17,705 nt of DNA from CAZIVE01 sp964542435 (GTDB lineage Bacteria; Bacteroidota; Bacteroidia; Bacteroidales; Tannerellaceae), in NCBI GenBank assembly GCA_964542435.1, contig CAZIVE010000056.1, forward strand, positions 1 through 17,705, read 5' to 3'. Position numbers and translations under genes: made by a program. This document shows, one piece after another, positions 1 through 6,923 of this stretch. How positions within the stretch are numbered: position 1 is the stretch's first letter; each line of letters opens with the position of its first letter. A model generated the notes under the pieces. That model had not been told where the DNA came from, did not search any database, and saw only the letters and a list, made by a program, of their open reading frames with translations.

Positions 1-51
1 TTTTCTTTTCTCTTCTCTTCTATTCTCCTCTCTTCTTTTCTCTTCTCTTCT
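1..51. repeat. Polypyrimidine low-complexity repeat at window edge
   Basis: Every base from 1 to 51 is C or T except an A at 22. A 17-base unit (CTTTTCTCTTCTCTTCT) occurs exactly twice, at 5-21 and 35-51, so the period is 30 bases. The opposite strand is a pure GA tract. Tracts like this can slip during replication or break assemblies, and this one sits at the very start of the window. Confidence 0.85.
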
Positions 52-225
52 GTGGCACATTTTGTTAACAGCGTGTTTACACGATGTTTGCAGACTGTCA
101 ACATTCAATTAGAGATTCCTTTTTCGTTCATGCATCTTTTCTTATCTATCTTTCCCTTTGATTTTCATTTACTTTTTGAAATTCACAAAAGGATATTTCG
201 TCTCATTTTACTGTTCTTTCTTCCT

Positions 226-525
226 TCATTTTATGAGGTTGAACAAATCTTTTTGTATCTCCTCAGATGTTAATATTTGTAAACCAGTAAAATTCATGTC
301 ACTTCTAATCACTTTCACGCTCTTCTCAGAAACATTTGCGTACGCTTTTACAATTTTTAAGCTCTTAAAAAAAACAATCTCAGACGTTCCAACGAACAGT
401 TTACACAAATTAACGCCGTTACCATCTTCTCACACTTCCCATCCGGCCTGAATATCCTCTGTAGAAACGACGAGTTTGGATTATTGGACAAAATTTGCAA
501 GATGAATAACTCTATAAAAATGCAT
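226..525 (-). pseudogene. Possible decayed small coding sequence
   Basis: Read on the minus strand from an ATG at 525-523, one frame runs to a TGA at 228-226 with only two internal stops: TAA at 483-481 and TGA at 432-430. The translation between and after the stops has a natural-looking residue mix. It includes STEDIQAGWEV before the second stop, and later SEKSVKVIRSDMNF and LTSEEIQKDLFNLIK. The last 60 or so codons are open, with only a TTG as a usable start (408-406). I do not recognise a family. It may be a gene inactivated by two nonsense changes, or a chance frame in AT-rich DNA. Confidence 0.2.
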
Positions 526-555
526 TTAACTGCTGTATAGAATTTAAAATTTAGG

Positions 556-576
556 CTTATAACTTTTGTTTATAAG
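556..576. repeat. AT-rich inverted repeat
   Basis: CTTATAA (556-562) and TTATAAG (570-576) are perfect complements around a 7-base spacer. It could be a weak hairpin or a protein-binding site. There is no GC-rich stem or T run to make it a terminator. Confidence 0.35.
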
Positions 577-664
577 GGATAATATAAAAATCATGTTTAT
601 GCATTTATTCACTAATTATTAACTATTTAGATATATAATTACAGACTGAAAAATCGTAATTATG

Positions 665-680
665 ACGCCTAATTGGGCGT
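665..680. repeat. Short GC-rich inverted repeat upstream of the SQR-like gene
   Basis: ACGCC (665-669) and GGCGT (676-680) face each other across a 6-base spacer in otherwise AT-rich DNA, about 80 bases before the start codon at 761. It lies just upstream of the candidate promoter, so it could be an operator. It could also be a remnant hairpin. Confidence 0.3.
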
Positions 681-707
681 TAGATTCATCCATATAGAAC
701 GAGTGTG

Positions 708-739
708 CTTGTGAGGGGAAAAATAAGTTTCTACCTTAG
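708..739 (+). promoter_or_regulatory. Candidate Bacteroides-type promoter for the SQR-like gene
   Basis: TACCTTAG at 732-739 matches the Bacteroides -7 consensus TAnnTTTG at all but one fixed position. CTTG at 708-711 lies 20 bases upstream and differs by one base from the -33 element TTTG. Transcription would begin roughly 15 bases before the ATG at 761. The match is imperfect and was found by eye only. Confidence 0.3.
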
Positions 740-760
740 CGCCTTGAAAAATCTACAATC

Positions 761-2134
761 ATGGAGAAAGGAACAGAAAAGAACATCTTTCAATCTTTAG
801 AAAAAGAAATTGATCGTCGTCATTTCCTCAAAGTAATGGCTGCTGCGGGATTATTGACATTCGTCGGGAGTGGACAGGCTAAGGCCTTTTCAAGCAATGC
901 CAAAGGAAAAATCGTCATCATCGGAGGTGGTGCGGCCGGAATAAGCATGGGCGCACGTCTTGGCAAATGGCTAGATGATCCGGACATCACACTCATCGAT
1001 CCGAGCGACCGCCAATTTTATCAGCCGGGATTCACACTGATCGCATCCGGTGTCTATCAGCCTGACGTCGTCTGGAAAAAACAGTCGGACTGCATGCCGG
1101 ATTGCCTGAAATGGATCAAGGACAGCGTCACGGCAATCGATCCCGTTTCGCAGACCGTGTCAACCGCACGGACGGGAAGCATCAAATATGATTTTCTGGT
1201 TCTGACGCCTGGACTTCAGTTGGATTGGACACAGGTGGAAGGCATCACGCAAGCTACATTGGGACAAGGCAATGCCAACTGCATTTACGATTTTGAAGGG
1301 GCACAGAAGACTTGGAAAGCGTTGCAGGAATTCTCAAAGACAGGTGGACGCGGTGTCTTCACGGATACCTTTACCAAACACAAATGTGGCGGTGCTCCGA
1401 AAAAGATCTGCCTGCTGACCGAACATTACAACCGCAAGCAGGGAACGCGCGATAAGGTGACCTTGGACTATTTCACCGCCGAGAAAGCGCTCTACGATGT
1501 TCCCTTCTATACGCCACGGCTGGAACAGATTTTCAAGGAACGCCATGTTCCCGTTCATACCAACGTACGACTGAAAGGGGTTGACACAGCTGCCAAGAAG
1601 GTTCATTTCGAACAGATCACATACAAAGGAGAAGAGATGATTTCCACGCCTTTCGTAGAGGATTACGATTTTCTCCATTTCACACCGCCTATGAGCGCAC
1701 CCGACTTCGTCAAGCAATCGGGACTTTCCTGGACAGAAGGCAAGCTGGCAACCGGCGGATGGGTGATGGTGAACAAAGAGACGCTGGTGCATAGCAAATA
1801 CCCGAATGTCATTTCCTTGGGCGACGTTGCGGGCATTCCTACAAGCAAAACATCCGCTGCGGTACGCAAACAGGTGCCAATCGCCGCAAAGAATCTAATT
1901 TCCATCATGGAAGGCAAAGAGCCGACAGAGAAATACAACGGCTACGCCGCCTGCCCGATCGTCACGGATTATGGTCACGTGCTTCTCTGCGAATTCGACT
2001 ACGACAAGAATCCCGCAACCTCGTTTCCATTCACTCTGCTCAACATGTCGAAAGAACAATGGGCCGCTTGGCTTCTTAAGGTCTATGTCCTCAAGCCTCT
2101 CTATTTCTATGGCATGCTGAAAGGCTGGGCATAA
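761..2134 (+). CDS. Tat-exported sulfide:quinone oxidoreductase-like flavoprotein
   Basis: The 457-residue protein resembles SQOR-type (type II) sulfide:quinone oxidoreductases, membrane-associated FAD enzymes that oxidise sulfide and pass electrons to quinone. A twin-arginine signal (RRHFLK, residues 19-24, then a hydrophobic stretch) precedes the FAD-binding motif IVIIGGGAAG (51-60). SQOR-like blocks follow: FYQPGFTL (86-93), KCGGAPKK (208-215), FTPPMSAPD (307-315), SLGDVAGIPTSKTSAAV (352-368) and CPIVTDYG (398-405). Cys209 matches the first catalytic cysteine of human SQOR (Cys201). The second (human Cys379, in a GDC motif) has no counterpart here, because the motif reads GDVAG. Sulfide as substrate is therefore uncertain, and another sulfur compound or quinone reduction is possible. 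The Tat signal predicts a periplasmic location, which is unusual for this family. The gene appears monocistronic, with its own terminator. The family call is strong, but the exact substrate is inferred. Confidence 0.85.
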   Translation: MEKGTEKNIFQSLEKEIDRRHFLKVMAAAGLLTFVGSGQAKAFSSNAKGKIVIIGGGAAGISMGARLGKWLDDPDITLIDPSDRQFYQPGFTLIASGVYQPDVVWKKQSDCMPDCLKWIKDSVTAIDPVSQTVSTARTGSIKYDFLVLTPGLQLDWTQVEGITQATLGQGNANCIYDFEGAQKTWKALQEFSKTGGRGVFTDTFTKHKCGGAPKKICLLTEHYNRKQGTRDKVTLDYFTAEKALYDVPFYTPRLEQIFKERHVPVHTNVRLKGVDTAAKKVHFEQITYKGEEMISTPFVEDYDFLHFTPPMSAPDFVKQSGLSWTEGKLATGGWVMVNKETLVHSKYPNVISLGDVAGIPTSKTSAAVRKQVPIAAKNLISIMEGKEPTEKYNGYAACPIVTDYGHVLLCEFDYDKNPATSFPFTLLNMSKEQWAAWLLKVYVLKPLYFYGMLKGWA

Positions 2135-2154
2135 AAAAAAGAGCAATAATACTG

Positions 2155-2183
2155 AAAGAGCAGGTTTGTCGCCTGCTCTTTTT
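2155..2183 (+). terminator. Intrinsic terminator after the SQR-like gene
   Basis: AAAGAGCAGG (2155-2164) pairs perfectly with CCTGCTCTTT (2172-2181) around a 7-base loop, and the stem runs into five Ts (2179-2183). It begins 21 bases after the stop codon. Confidence 0.9.
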
Positions 2184-2246
2184 GTTATCCATGAAATTGG
2201 TAGTTTTAAGCGTAATACATATACCAATCGAAACCTCGTTCCTTTC

Positions 2247-2254
2247 TAATTTTG
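2247..2254 (+). promoter_or_regulatory. -7 promoter box before the flavodoxin-fold gene
   Basis: TAATTTTG matches the Bacteroides -7 consensus TAnnTTTG exactly, 22 bases before the ATG at 2276. I see no good -33 TTTG at the usual distance. The box overlaps a TTG at 2252 that could be taken as a start in frame, which argues for the downstream ATG. Confidence 0.5.
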
Positions 2255-2275
2255 CATAATAAAGAACGCAATTCC

Positions 2276-2917
2276 ATGAAACGTCGTAATTTTATCAAGC
2301 AAAGTGTAATGGCAGCAACAGGAAGTGCCTTGTTGGGAACGGGACTCTTTGCAGCAGCAGAAACCTCTAAAGATTCAAAGACAATGAAGATTACAGTATT
2401 GACAGGAAGTCCGCGCCGGAAAGGAAACTCCAATTTTCTCGCGGACAATTTCGTGAAAGGTGCCGAAGAAGCGGGGCACAGCGTATTCCGCTTCGATTGT
2501 GCATTCCATAAATTCGGAGGATGCTTAGGCTGCAACGCCTGCGGCATGAACGGGGAATGTGTACAAAAAGACGATTTCGAACTGGTTCGTCCACACCTCA
2601 TCGAAGCCGACATGGTGGTTTTTGTTTCGCCGATGTACTATTTCAATGTCTCCGAACAGCTAAAATGTGCGATCGACCGCTTCTATGCCATCAACGGGAC
2701 CATCAAAGGTGCACACAAGAAAGCCATGTTCATGGTGACGTATGCAGGCAACTCCGCCGACGACGAGGAACCGCTTCGCGTCTATTTCAAAAAATTATGC
2801 AGTTATATGAGCTGGGAAAATGCCGGCGTGTTGTTTGCTACCAACTGCTGGAACGCAGGCGATGTAAAGCAAACCGATTTCGGACAGAAAGCTTACCAGA
2901 TGGGAAAGGCACTGTAA
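2276..2917 (+). CDS. Tat-signal flavodoxin-fold protein with iron-sulfur-flavoprotein cysteine motif
   Basis: This 213-residue protein belongs to the NADPH-dependent FMN reductase / flavodoxin-like family. A twin-arginine signal (RRNFIK, residues 3-8, then a hydrophobic Ala/Gly-rich stretch to about 28) is followed by a flavodoxin-like domain. That domain starts at MKITVLTGSPRRKGNSN (37-53), the phosphate-binding loop for FMN, and has a second flavin-contact loop, SPMYYFNVSEQLK (118-130). Cysteines 83, 86, 89 and 95 form CX2CX2CX5C, the compact pattern that binds a 4Fe-4S cluster in archaeal and bacterial iron-sulfur flavoproteins. Electron transfer or reductase activity is likely, but the substrate is unknown. 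The ATG at 2276 was chosen because the alternative TTG (2252) lies inside the promoter box. Initiation at Met37 would give a cytoplasmic form. It follows another Tat-signal redox gene but has its own promoter box and terminator. Confidence 0.82.
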   Translation: MKRRNFIKQSVMAATGSALLGTGLFAAAETSKDSKTMKITVLTGSPRRKGNSNFLADNFVKGAEEAGHSVFRFDCAFHKFGGCLGCNACGMNGECVQKDDFELVRPHLIEADMVVFVSPMYYFNVSEQLKCAIDRFYAINGTIKGAHKKAMFMVTYAGNSADDEEPLRVYFKKLCSYMSWENAGVLFATNCWNAGDVKQTDFGQKAYQMGKAL

Positions 2918-2936
2918 CGACAGACAACATACGAAA

Positions 2937-2970
2937 AAGCCTCGATCTCAAAAAGGTCGAGGCTTCTATT
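2937..2970. terminator. Bidirectional terminator between convergent genes
   Basis: AAGCCTCGA (2937-2945) pairs perfectly with TCGAGGCTT (2957-2965), and the stem can extend by a T-G and a C-G pair. T-rich sequence follows on the plus strand, and the A run at 2934-2938 supplies a T run on the minus strand. It lies between the plus-strand flavodoxin-fold gene (stop at 2917) and the minus-strand dapA (stop at 2989), so it can serve both. Confidence 0.85.
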
Positions 2971-2988
2971 TTATAGGATTACCGATGA

Positions 2989-3882
2989 TCAGATCTTTAT
3001 CCGCAACTGTTCCAGTACCTGACGAATGCTTTCGTAGGTGACAATGCGTGTCGGAACGAGCGGAAGACGCAGTTTGTTCTGAACCATTCCCATCAGATTG
3101 AGCATACATTTCACGCCGGCGGGATTGCCATCGACGAAGAGTAGCTTGAAAAGTTCCGTAAAGCTGTGGTGAATAGTGCGGGCACTATCGTAATCGCCGG
3201 CCAAAGCGAGACGAACCATCTTGCTGAATTCCTTGGGAAGTGCATTGCCAATAACCGAAATCACACCGATTGCACCTAACGTGATGAGCGGGAAAGTGAT
3301 GCCGTCATCGCCGGAAATGACATTAAAACGCTCCGGTTTGTTCTTGATGATGTCGTCCATCTGCGTGATATTGCCTGAAGCCTCCTTCACAGCAATAACC
3401 TGCGGGAAATCGCGAGCGATGCGCAGTGTTGTCTCAGCAGTCATGTTCACACCGGTTCGTCCTGGAACATTATAGAGAACGATGGGAAGATTCGACGCTT
3501 CGGCAATCGTTTTGTAGTGCTGGTAAATACCTTCTTGTGAAGGTTTGTTATAATAAGGAACAACTGAAAGAATGGCATTAACACCTTCGAAATCAAAGGT
3601 ACGAAGTTGTTCAACCACATTTCGCGTACAGTTGCCGCCAACGCCCAGAACGATAGGAATACGTCCGCGAACATGTTCGATCACGAGATCTAGGACTTTA
3701 CGTTTCTCCTCTTCGGTCAAAGTTGGCGTTTCAGCACTGGTTCCCAAGACGACCAGATAATCTGCTCCGTTTTTCAGCAGATAATCGACCAAACGCCCTA
3801 ATGATACATAATCCACACTCTCATCTTCGTTGAAGGGAGTGATCAGAGCTACGCCTAAACCTCTTAAGTTAACATCAGCCAT
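2989..3882 (-). CDS. dapA: 4-hydroxy-tetrahydrodipicolinate synthase
   Basis: The enzyme condenses pyruvate with L-aspartate semialdehyde in the diaminopimelate/lysine pathway, in the cytoplasm. The 297-residue product is the usual length. Visible hallmarks are the N-terminal GLGVALITPF (8-17), GTSAET (47-52; the family has GTTGE here), VVPYYNKPSQEG (107-118), LYNVPGRTGVN with Tyr137 and Arg142, and VKEASG with Lys166, the Schiff-base lysine. I chose the ATG at 3882. An in-frame upstream TTG at 3918 would add 12 residues but overlaps a perfect -7 promoter box (3916-3923), so transcripts should start after it. The gene is separated from ligA by 133 bases with its own promoter, and it ends at a terminator shared with the opposite gene. 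Assignment is secure. Confidence 0.96.
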   Translation of the reverse strand: MADVNLRGLGVALITPFNEDESVDYVSLGRLVDYLLKNGADYLVVLGTSAETPTLTEEEKRKVLDLVIEHVRGRIPIVLGVGGNCTRNVVEQLRTFDFEGVNAILSVVPYYNKPSQEGIYQHYKTIAEASNLPIVLYNVPGRTGVNMTAETTLRIARDFPQVIAVKEASGNITQMDDIIKNKPERFNVISGDDGITFPLITLGAIGVISVIGNALPKEFSKMVRLALAGDYDSARTIHHSFTELFKLLFVDGNPAGVKCMLNLMGMVQNKLRLPLVPTRIVTYESIRQVLEQLRIKI

Positions 3883-3915
3883 ATCGAAATCGTTTCTTTT
3901 ATTTTTTGCCGGTTG

Positions 3916-3923
3916 CAAAGGTA
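3916..3923 (-). promoter_or_regulatory. -7 promoter box for dapA
   Basis: On the minus strand TACCTTTG matches TAnnTTTG exactly, 33 bases upstream of the dapA ATG (3882). The -33 element is weak, with only a TGTTTC stretch near the expected distance. Confidence 0.55.
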
Positions 3924-4015
3924 AAGAAAATATGTAATTGGAAACATTTTGGCGACCAAATAAAATAAAATGATAACCAAATGAGCACTTTTCTAACCTT
4001 TTTTATACAAATCTG

Positions 4016-5734
4016 TCATTCTCCTTTTTCCACCGCTTCGCCGATCATCTCGAGGAATTCATTTTCACTGACAATCTTCACGCCAAGCTTCGTGGCCTTC
4101 TCCAATTTTGACGGACCCATATTGGCGCCGGCAAGGATGAAATCGGTCTTTCCGGAGACGGAAGCGACATTCTTGCCGCCGTTCTGCTCGATCAGCTCTT
4201 TGTATTCGTCACGCGAATGGTGATCGAACGTACCGCTGATGACGATGCTCAGGCCTTTGAGTTTGTCTGAGGCACTTTCAACAGGCGCTGCCTTCGACTC
4301 CATCTGCACGCCGTAGTCCTTCAGACGCTCGATGAACGAAACGTTCCGGTCGTCGGCGAAATAGTCGATCACGCTCTGCGCAATGCGATCGCCGATGTCA
4401 TCGACCGAGGTCAGTTCTTCGAACGAGGCTTGACGAAGTGCATCCATGGAACGAAATGCCGAAGCGAGGCGCTTGGCAACAGTCTCGCCGACATAACGGA
4501 TTCCGACAGCGTACAGTACACGCGCGAACGGTACGGCTTTCGAGGCGGCAATGCTGTCAATCAGATTGTGAGCACTCTTCTCCGCCCAACGTTCCAGACG
4601 AAGCATATCGACCACCTTCAGCAGATAGAGATCGGCGGCGTTGTGGACGTAACCTGCATTGTACAGATCTTCAATCGTCTCGGGACCAATATTGATGTTC
4701 ATCGCCTTGCGTGTCACGAAATGTTCCATCTTTCCTTTGATCTGCGGCGGACAGCTCACGTCGTTGGGACAATAATAGGCGGCTTCGCCTTCCATACGAA
4801 CCAGCGGCGTTCCGCATTCGGGACATTTCTTGATGAAGCTGACCTTATCGCCCAGCAGCATCGTACGCGCCTCTTTGTTTACGCCCACGATCTTCGGGAT
4901 GATCTCGCCGCCCTTCTCCACATAGACCTGATCGCCGATGTGCAGATCCAATCCGGCAATGATGTCGGCATTGTGCAGCGAAGCTCGTTTGACCACTGTT
5001 CCCGCCAACTGAACCGGCTCGAGATTAGCCACAGGCGTAATGGTGCCTGTTCGACCGACCTGAAACGAGACGGAGTTGAGACGCGTTTCGGCACGCTCGG
5101 CTTGGAATTTATAGGCAATGGCCCAGCGCGGACTCTTCGCCGTGAAGCCGAGAATCTTCTGCTGACGAAGCGAATTCACCTTCAGTACGATTCCATCGGT
5201 GGCGACGGGCAGATTCTTGCGCTCCGTATCCCAATAAGCAATATAATCCATGATGTCGTCGATGCTGTGGCAGATGCGCATCACCGTTGGAATCTTGAAG
5301 CCCCAGTTGCGTGCGGCTTCGAGACAGCCGTAATGGGTATCGGCAGGCAGCTGTTCACCGAGAAGATAATAGAAGTAGGCATCCAGCTTACGTTCGGCAG
5401 CAACGGCGGGATTGAGCGATTTCAACGTGCCGGCAGCGGCATTGCGCGGATTGGCAAAGAGCGGTTCCTCCTGCTCCTCACGCTCGCGATTCAGCCGGTC
5501 GAACTCTTTCCAAGGCAGCAGAATCTCGCCGCGTACCTCGAAATCTTCGGGATAATCGCCATGCACCTTCAACGGAATGGAACGGATGGTGCGCACATTC
5601 GGCGTAACGACATCGCCGCGAACACCGTCGCCGCGCGTCACCGCCTGTACCAATCGCCCGTCGTGATAGGAAACAGAGATCGAAGTGCCGTCATATTTCA
5701 ATTCGGCAACAATCTCGAACGGTTCGTTCAGATC
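4016..5734 (-). CDS. ligA: NAD-dependent DNA ligase LigA, 5' end missing in assembly gap
   Basis: LigA seals nicks in DNA during replication and repair, using NAD+. The visible 572 residues begin just before the nucleotidyltransferase core. They show the KYDG motif with the adenylated lysine, EVRGE (motif III), NPRNAAAGTLK, DGIVLKV (motif IV) and SPRWAIAYKF (motif V). An OB domain follows, then a four-cysteine zinc finger (CPECG, then CPNDVSC), helix-hairpin-helix repeats and a C-terminal BRCT domain starting at KGLSIVISGTF. In Escherichia coli the catalytic lysine is residue 115; here it is the 13th visible residue. About 100 N-terminal residues (domain Ia, which contacts the nicotinamide part of NAD+) are therefore missing into the run of Ns. 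This looks like an assembly gap, not a real truncation. No terminator is obvious after the stop. Confidence 0.95.
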   Translation of the reverse strand, partial: DLNEPFEIVAELKYDGTSISVSYHDGRLVQAVTRGDGVRGDVVTPNVRTIRSIPLKVHGDYPEDFEVRGEILLPWKEFDRLNREREEQEEPLFANPRNAAAGTLKSLNPAVAAERKLDAYFYYLLGEQLPADTHYGCLEAARNWGFKIPTVMRICHSIDDIMDYIAYWDTERKNLPVATDGIVLKVNSLRQQKILGFTAKSPRWAIAYKFQAERAETRLNSVSFQVGRTGTITPVANLEPVQLAGTVVKRASLHNADIIAGLDLHIGDQVYVEKGGEIIPKIVGVNKEARTMLLGDKVSFIKKCPECGTPLVRMEGEAAYYCPNDVSCPPQIKGKMEHFVTRKAMNINIGPETIEDLYNAGYVHNAADLYLLKVVDMLRLERWAEKSAHNLIDSIAASKAVPFARVLYAVGIRYVGETVAKRLASAFRSMDALRQASFEELTSVDDIGDRIAQSVIDYFADDRNVSFIERLKDYGVQMESKAAPVESASDKLKGLSIVISGTFDHHSRDEYKELIEQNGGKNVASVSGKTDFILAGANMGPSKLEKATKLGVKIVSENEFLEMIGEAVEKGE

Positions 5735-5834
5735 NNNNNNNNNNNNNNNNNNNNNNNNNNNNNNNNNNNNNNNNNNNNNNNNNNNNNNNNNNNNNNNNNN
5801 NNNNNNNNNNNNNNNNNNNNNNNNNNNNNNNNNN
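5735..5834. other. Assembly gap (100 Ns)
   Basis: Exactly 100 unknown bases interrupt ligA. The missing LigA N-terminus alone needs about 300 bases, so 100 is probably a placeholder length. Frames that run across the gap, such as one joining ligA to sequence in the PCMD region, are artefacts. Confidence 0.98.
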
Positions 5835-5849
5835 ATAGGAAGAGAATGT

Positions 5850-5864
5850 AAACGGATTCCGTTT
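5850..5864 (-). terminator. Possible weak hairpin after the PCMD gene
   Basis: AAACGG (5850-5855) and CCGTTT (5859-5864) are perfect complements with a 3-base loop, 34 bases downstream of the PCMD stop codon on the minus strand. The following sequence (ACATTCTCTT) is only moderately T-rich, so termination here is uncertain. Confidence 0.3.
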
Positions 5865-5897
5865 GAGCAAACGAGAGATAGGAAGACAGTTACTTTT

Positions 5898-6923
5898 TTA
5901 ATATACGAGCCTGACATTATCAATCCAGAAAGTAGTTCCGGGCGAGCCGATGTAGGCGCCGCCGTGACTGGAACTAAACTGCAGAACCATGTGCGTGGGC
6001 ATTTCATTGGCTGAACCCCAATCGACCTCTTTGACCGGAACGTTCTGGCCTTTGCTATTGATGGTGTAGCGTTCCTCGGCCTGCACACGCATATAAGGCT
6101 TGAAATCGGAACGCGAGGAAATATCTCCGTAAAGAATCGGGAAGGTCGCATCGTTGATCCAACCGCTCGTCGTATCACTGAAGCGATGTACCAGCGTGCC
6201 GACGCGATGTGCATAGACATTGCCGTTCTTGTCTTCCCAACGTCTCTGGAGGAACAGCACGACAACCGCTGTATCCGAACCTTTGACATGCGTCATCCGA
6301 CTGAAACCGGTGCTGCGAATACGATAATCTTCAGGCATTGTCTTCACCTTGTAATCAAACCGGATCGCCTTCGGTTTGAACTTGAACGGAACACCGCTGA
6401 TCAGAATGCTCTGCGGATTCTTCGTACTTCGAATCGGTTCGTGCACCGAGCCGAGGAAAATGGAACCGGCCGCAATGACCTGGATATCCACCAATCCGAG
6501 CACCTTGACACTTTCGAGACGCGTCTCCATGCGGGCACAATAGCCGCTGCCTCGCCGTTCACGGAAGACCGAAGTGTTGGTCTTCGTCACGCCGGCTACT
6601 TTCGCCATCACGTTGGATGTGCCCCAAGGCGAACCGCCGAGATTGTGATAAGCTTCGTCGCCGACAATCGTCTGCGAAGGTCCGATGGCATAAACCGTCT
6701 TGGTGTTGCCGCCGATGATAGCCGATTCCTTGATCTGACGCACAACCCACTGGTCGAGATTTCCGTAGGCAAACGGGATGACCTTTTCTTGGGCGTGAGC
6801 GACGATGAGACACAAAAATGAAGCGGCAAGGATTGTTGCCAGACGTCGTTCAGAGCGAGTAGCCCCACTTTTCGAGCGCCATGCCCCAATATTTCTCCAC
6901 GGTTTCAACCGTATTCTTTTCAT
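5898..6923 (-). CDS. Secreted PCMD-domain protein (putative carbohydrate metabolism domain)
   Basis: This is a 341-residue protein if started at the ATG at 6923. A basic N-terminus, a hydrophobic stretch (ATILAASFLCLIVA, 29-42) and AHA (42-44) make a signal peptide cut before QEK. The mature part ends in SPGTTFWIDNVRLVY (327-341), and with the preceding FSSSHGGAYIG (316-326) this resembles the end of PCMD proteins. PCMD is a Bacteroidetes domain of unknown mechanism, thought to act in carbohydrate handling at the cell envelope. No lipobox cysteine stands at the cleavage site; Cys38 lies within the hydrophobic stretch. The start is uncertain. The ATG at 6923 overlaps the sulfotransferase by 74 bases and gives an unusually long 28-residue basic region. 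In-frame alternatives are TTG at 6911 and CTG at 6842, the latter just after the sulfotransferase stop. As the last gene of the sulfonation block it may act on or present the product, but this is inference. Confidence 0.7.
   Translation of the reverse strand: MKRIRLKPWRNIGAWRSKSGATRSERRLATILAASFLCLIVAHAQEKVIPFAYGNLDQWVVRQIKESAIIGGNTKTVYAIGPSQTIVGDEAYHNLGGSPWGTSNVMAKVAGVTKTNTSVFRERRGSGYCARMETRLESVKVLGLVDIQVIAAGSIFLGSVHEPIRSTKNPQSILISGVPFKFKPKAIRFDYKVKTMPEDYRIRSTGFSRMTHVKGSDTAVVVLFLQRRWEDKNGNVYAHRVGTLVHRFSDTTSGWINDATFPILYGDISSRSDFKPYMRVQAEERYTINSKGQNVPVKEVDWGSANEMPTHMVLQFSSSHGGAYIGSPGTTFWIDNVRLVY

Larger units (their letters stand above)
52..760. other. AT-rich region without an intact gene
   Basis: About 700 bases upstream of the SQR-like gene carry no reading frame that I accept as an intact gene. 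Base composition is much more AT-rich than the coding part of the window. It holds a possible decayed frame on the minus strand (226-525), an AT-rich inverted repeat (556-576), a short GC-rich inverted repeat (665-680) and a possible promoter before 761. I see no tRNA or rRNA in it. Confidence 0.6.

Noticed and set aside
1..51. CRISPR-like array
   Set aside because: The repeats are low-complexity pyrimidine runs with no distinct spacers and no cas genes nearby.
158..451. Plus-strand 97-codon frame in the AT-rich region
   Set aside because: It is phenylalanine- and serine-rich from T-rich DNA, with no ribosome-binding or promoter context, and overlaps a more protein-like minus-strand frame.
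2252..2275. Upstream TTG start for the flavodoxin-fold gene
   Set aside because: The TTG lies inside a perfect -7 promoter box, so it would not be on the transcript. The ATG at 2276 places the twin-arginine pair at the usual position.
3883..3918. Extended dapA start at TTG 3918
   Set aside because: It overlaps a perfect -7 promoter box, and the added 12 residues are not typical of the family.
4430..5851. Plus-strand open frame of 473 codons opposite ligA
   Set aside because: It is a shadow of ligA, runs through the Ns and has no recognisable domain.
4016..6289. Single minus-strand frame joining ligA to sequence beyond the gap
   Set aside because: The join depends on 100 placeholder Ns being a multiple-of-three match by chance. 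Residues upstream of the gap are an out-of-frame reading of the PCMD gene.
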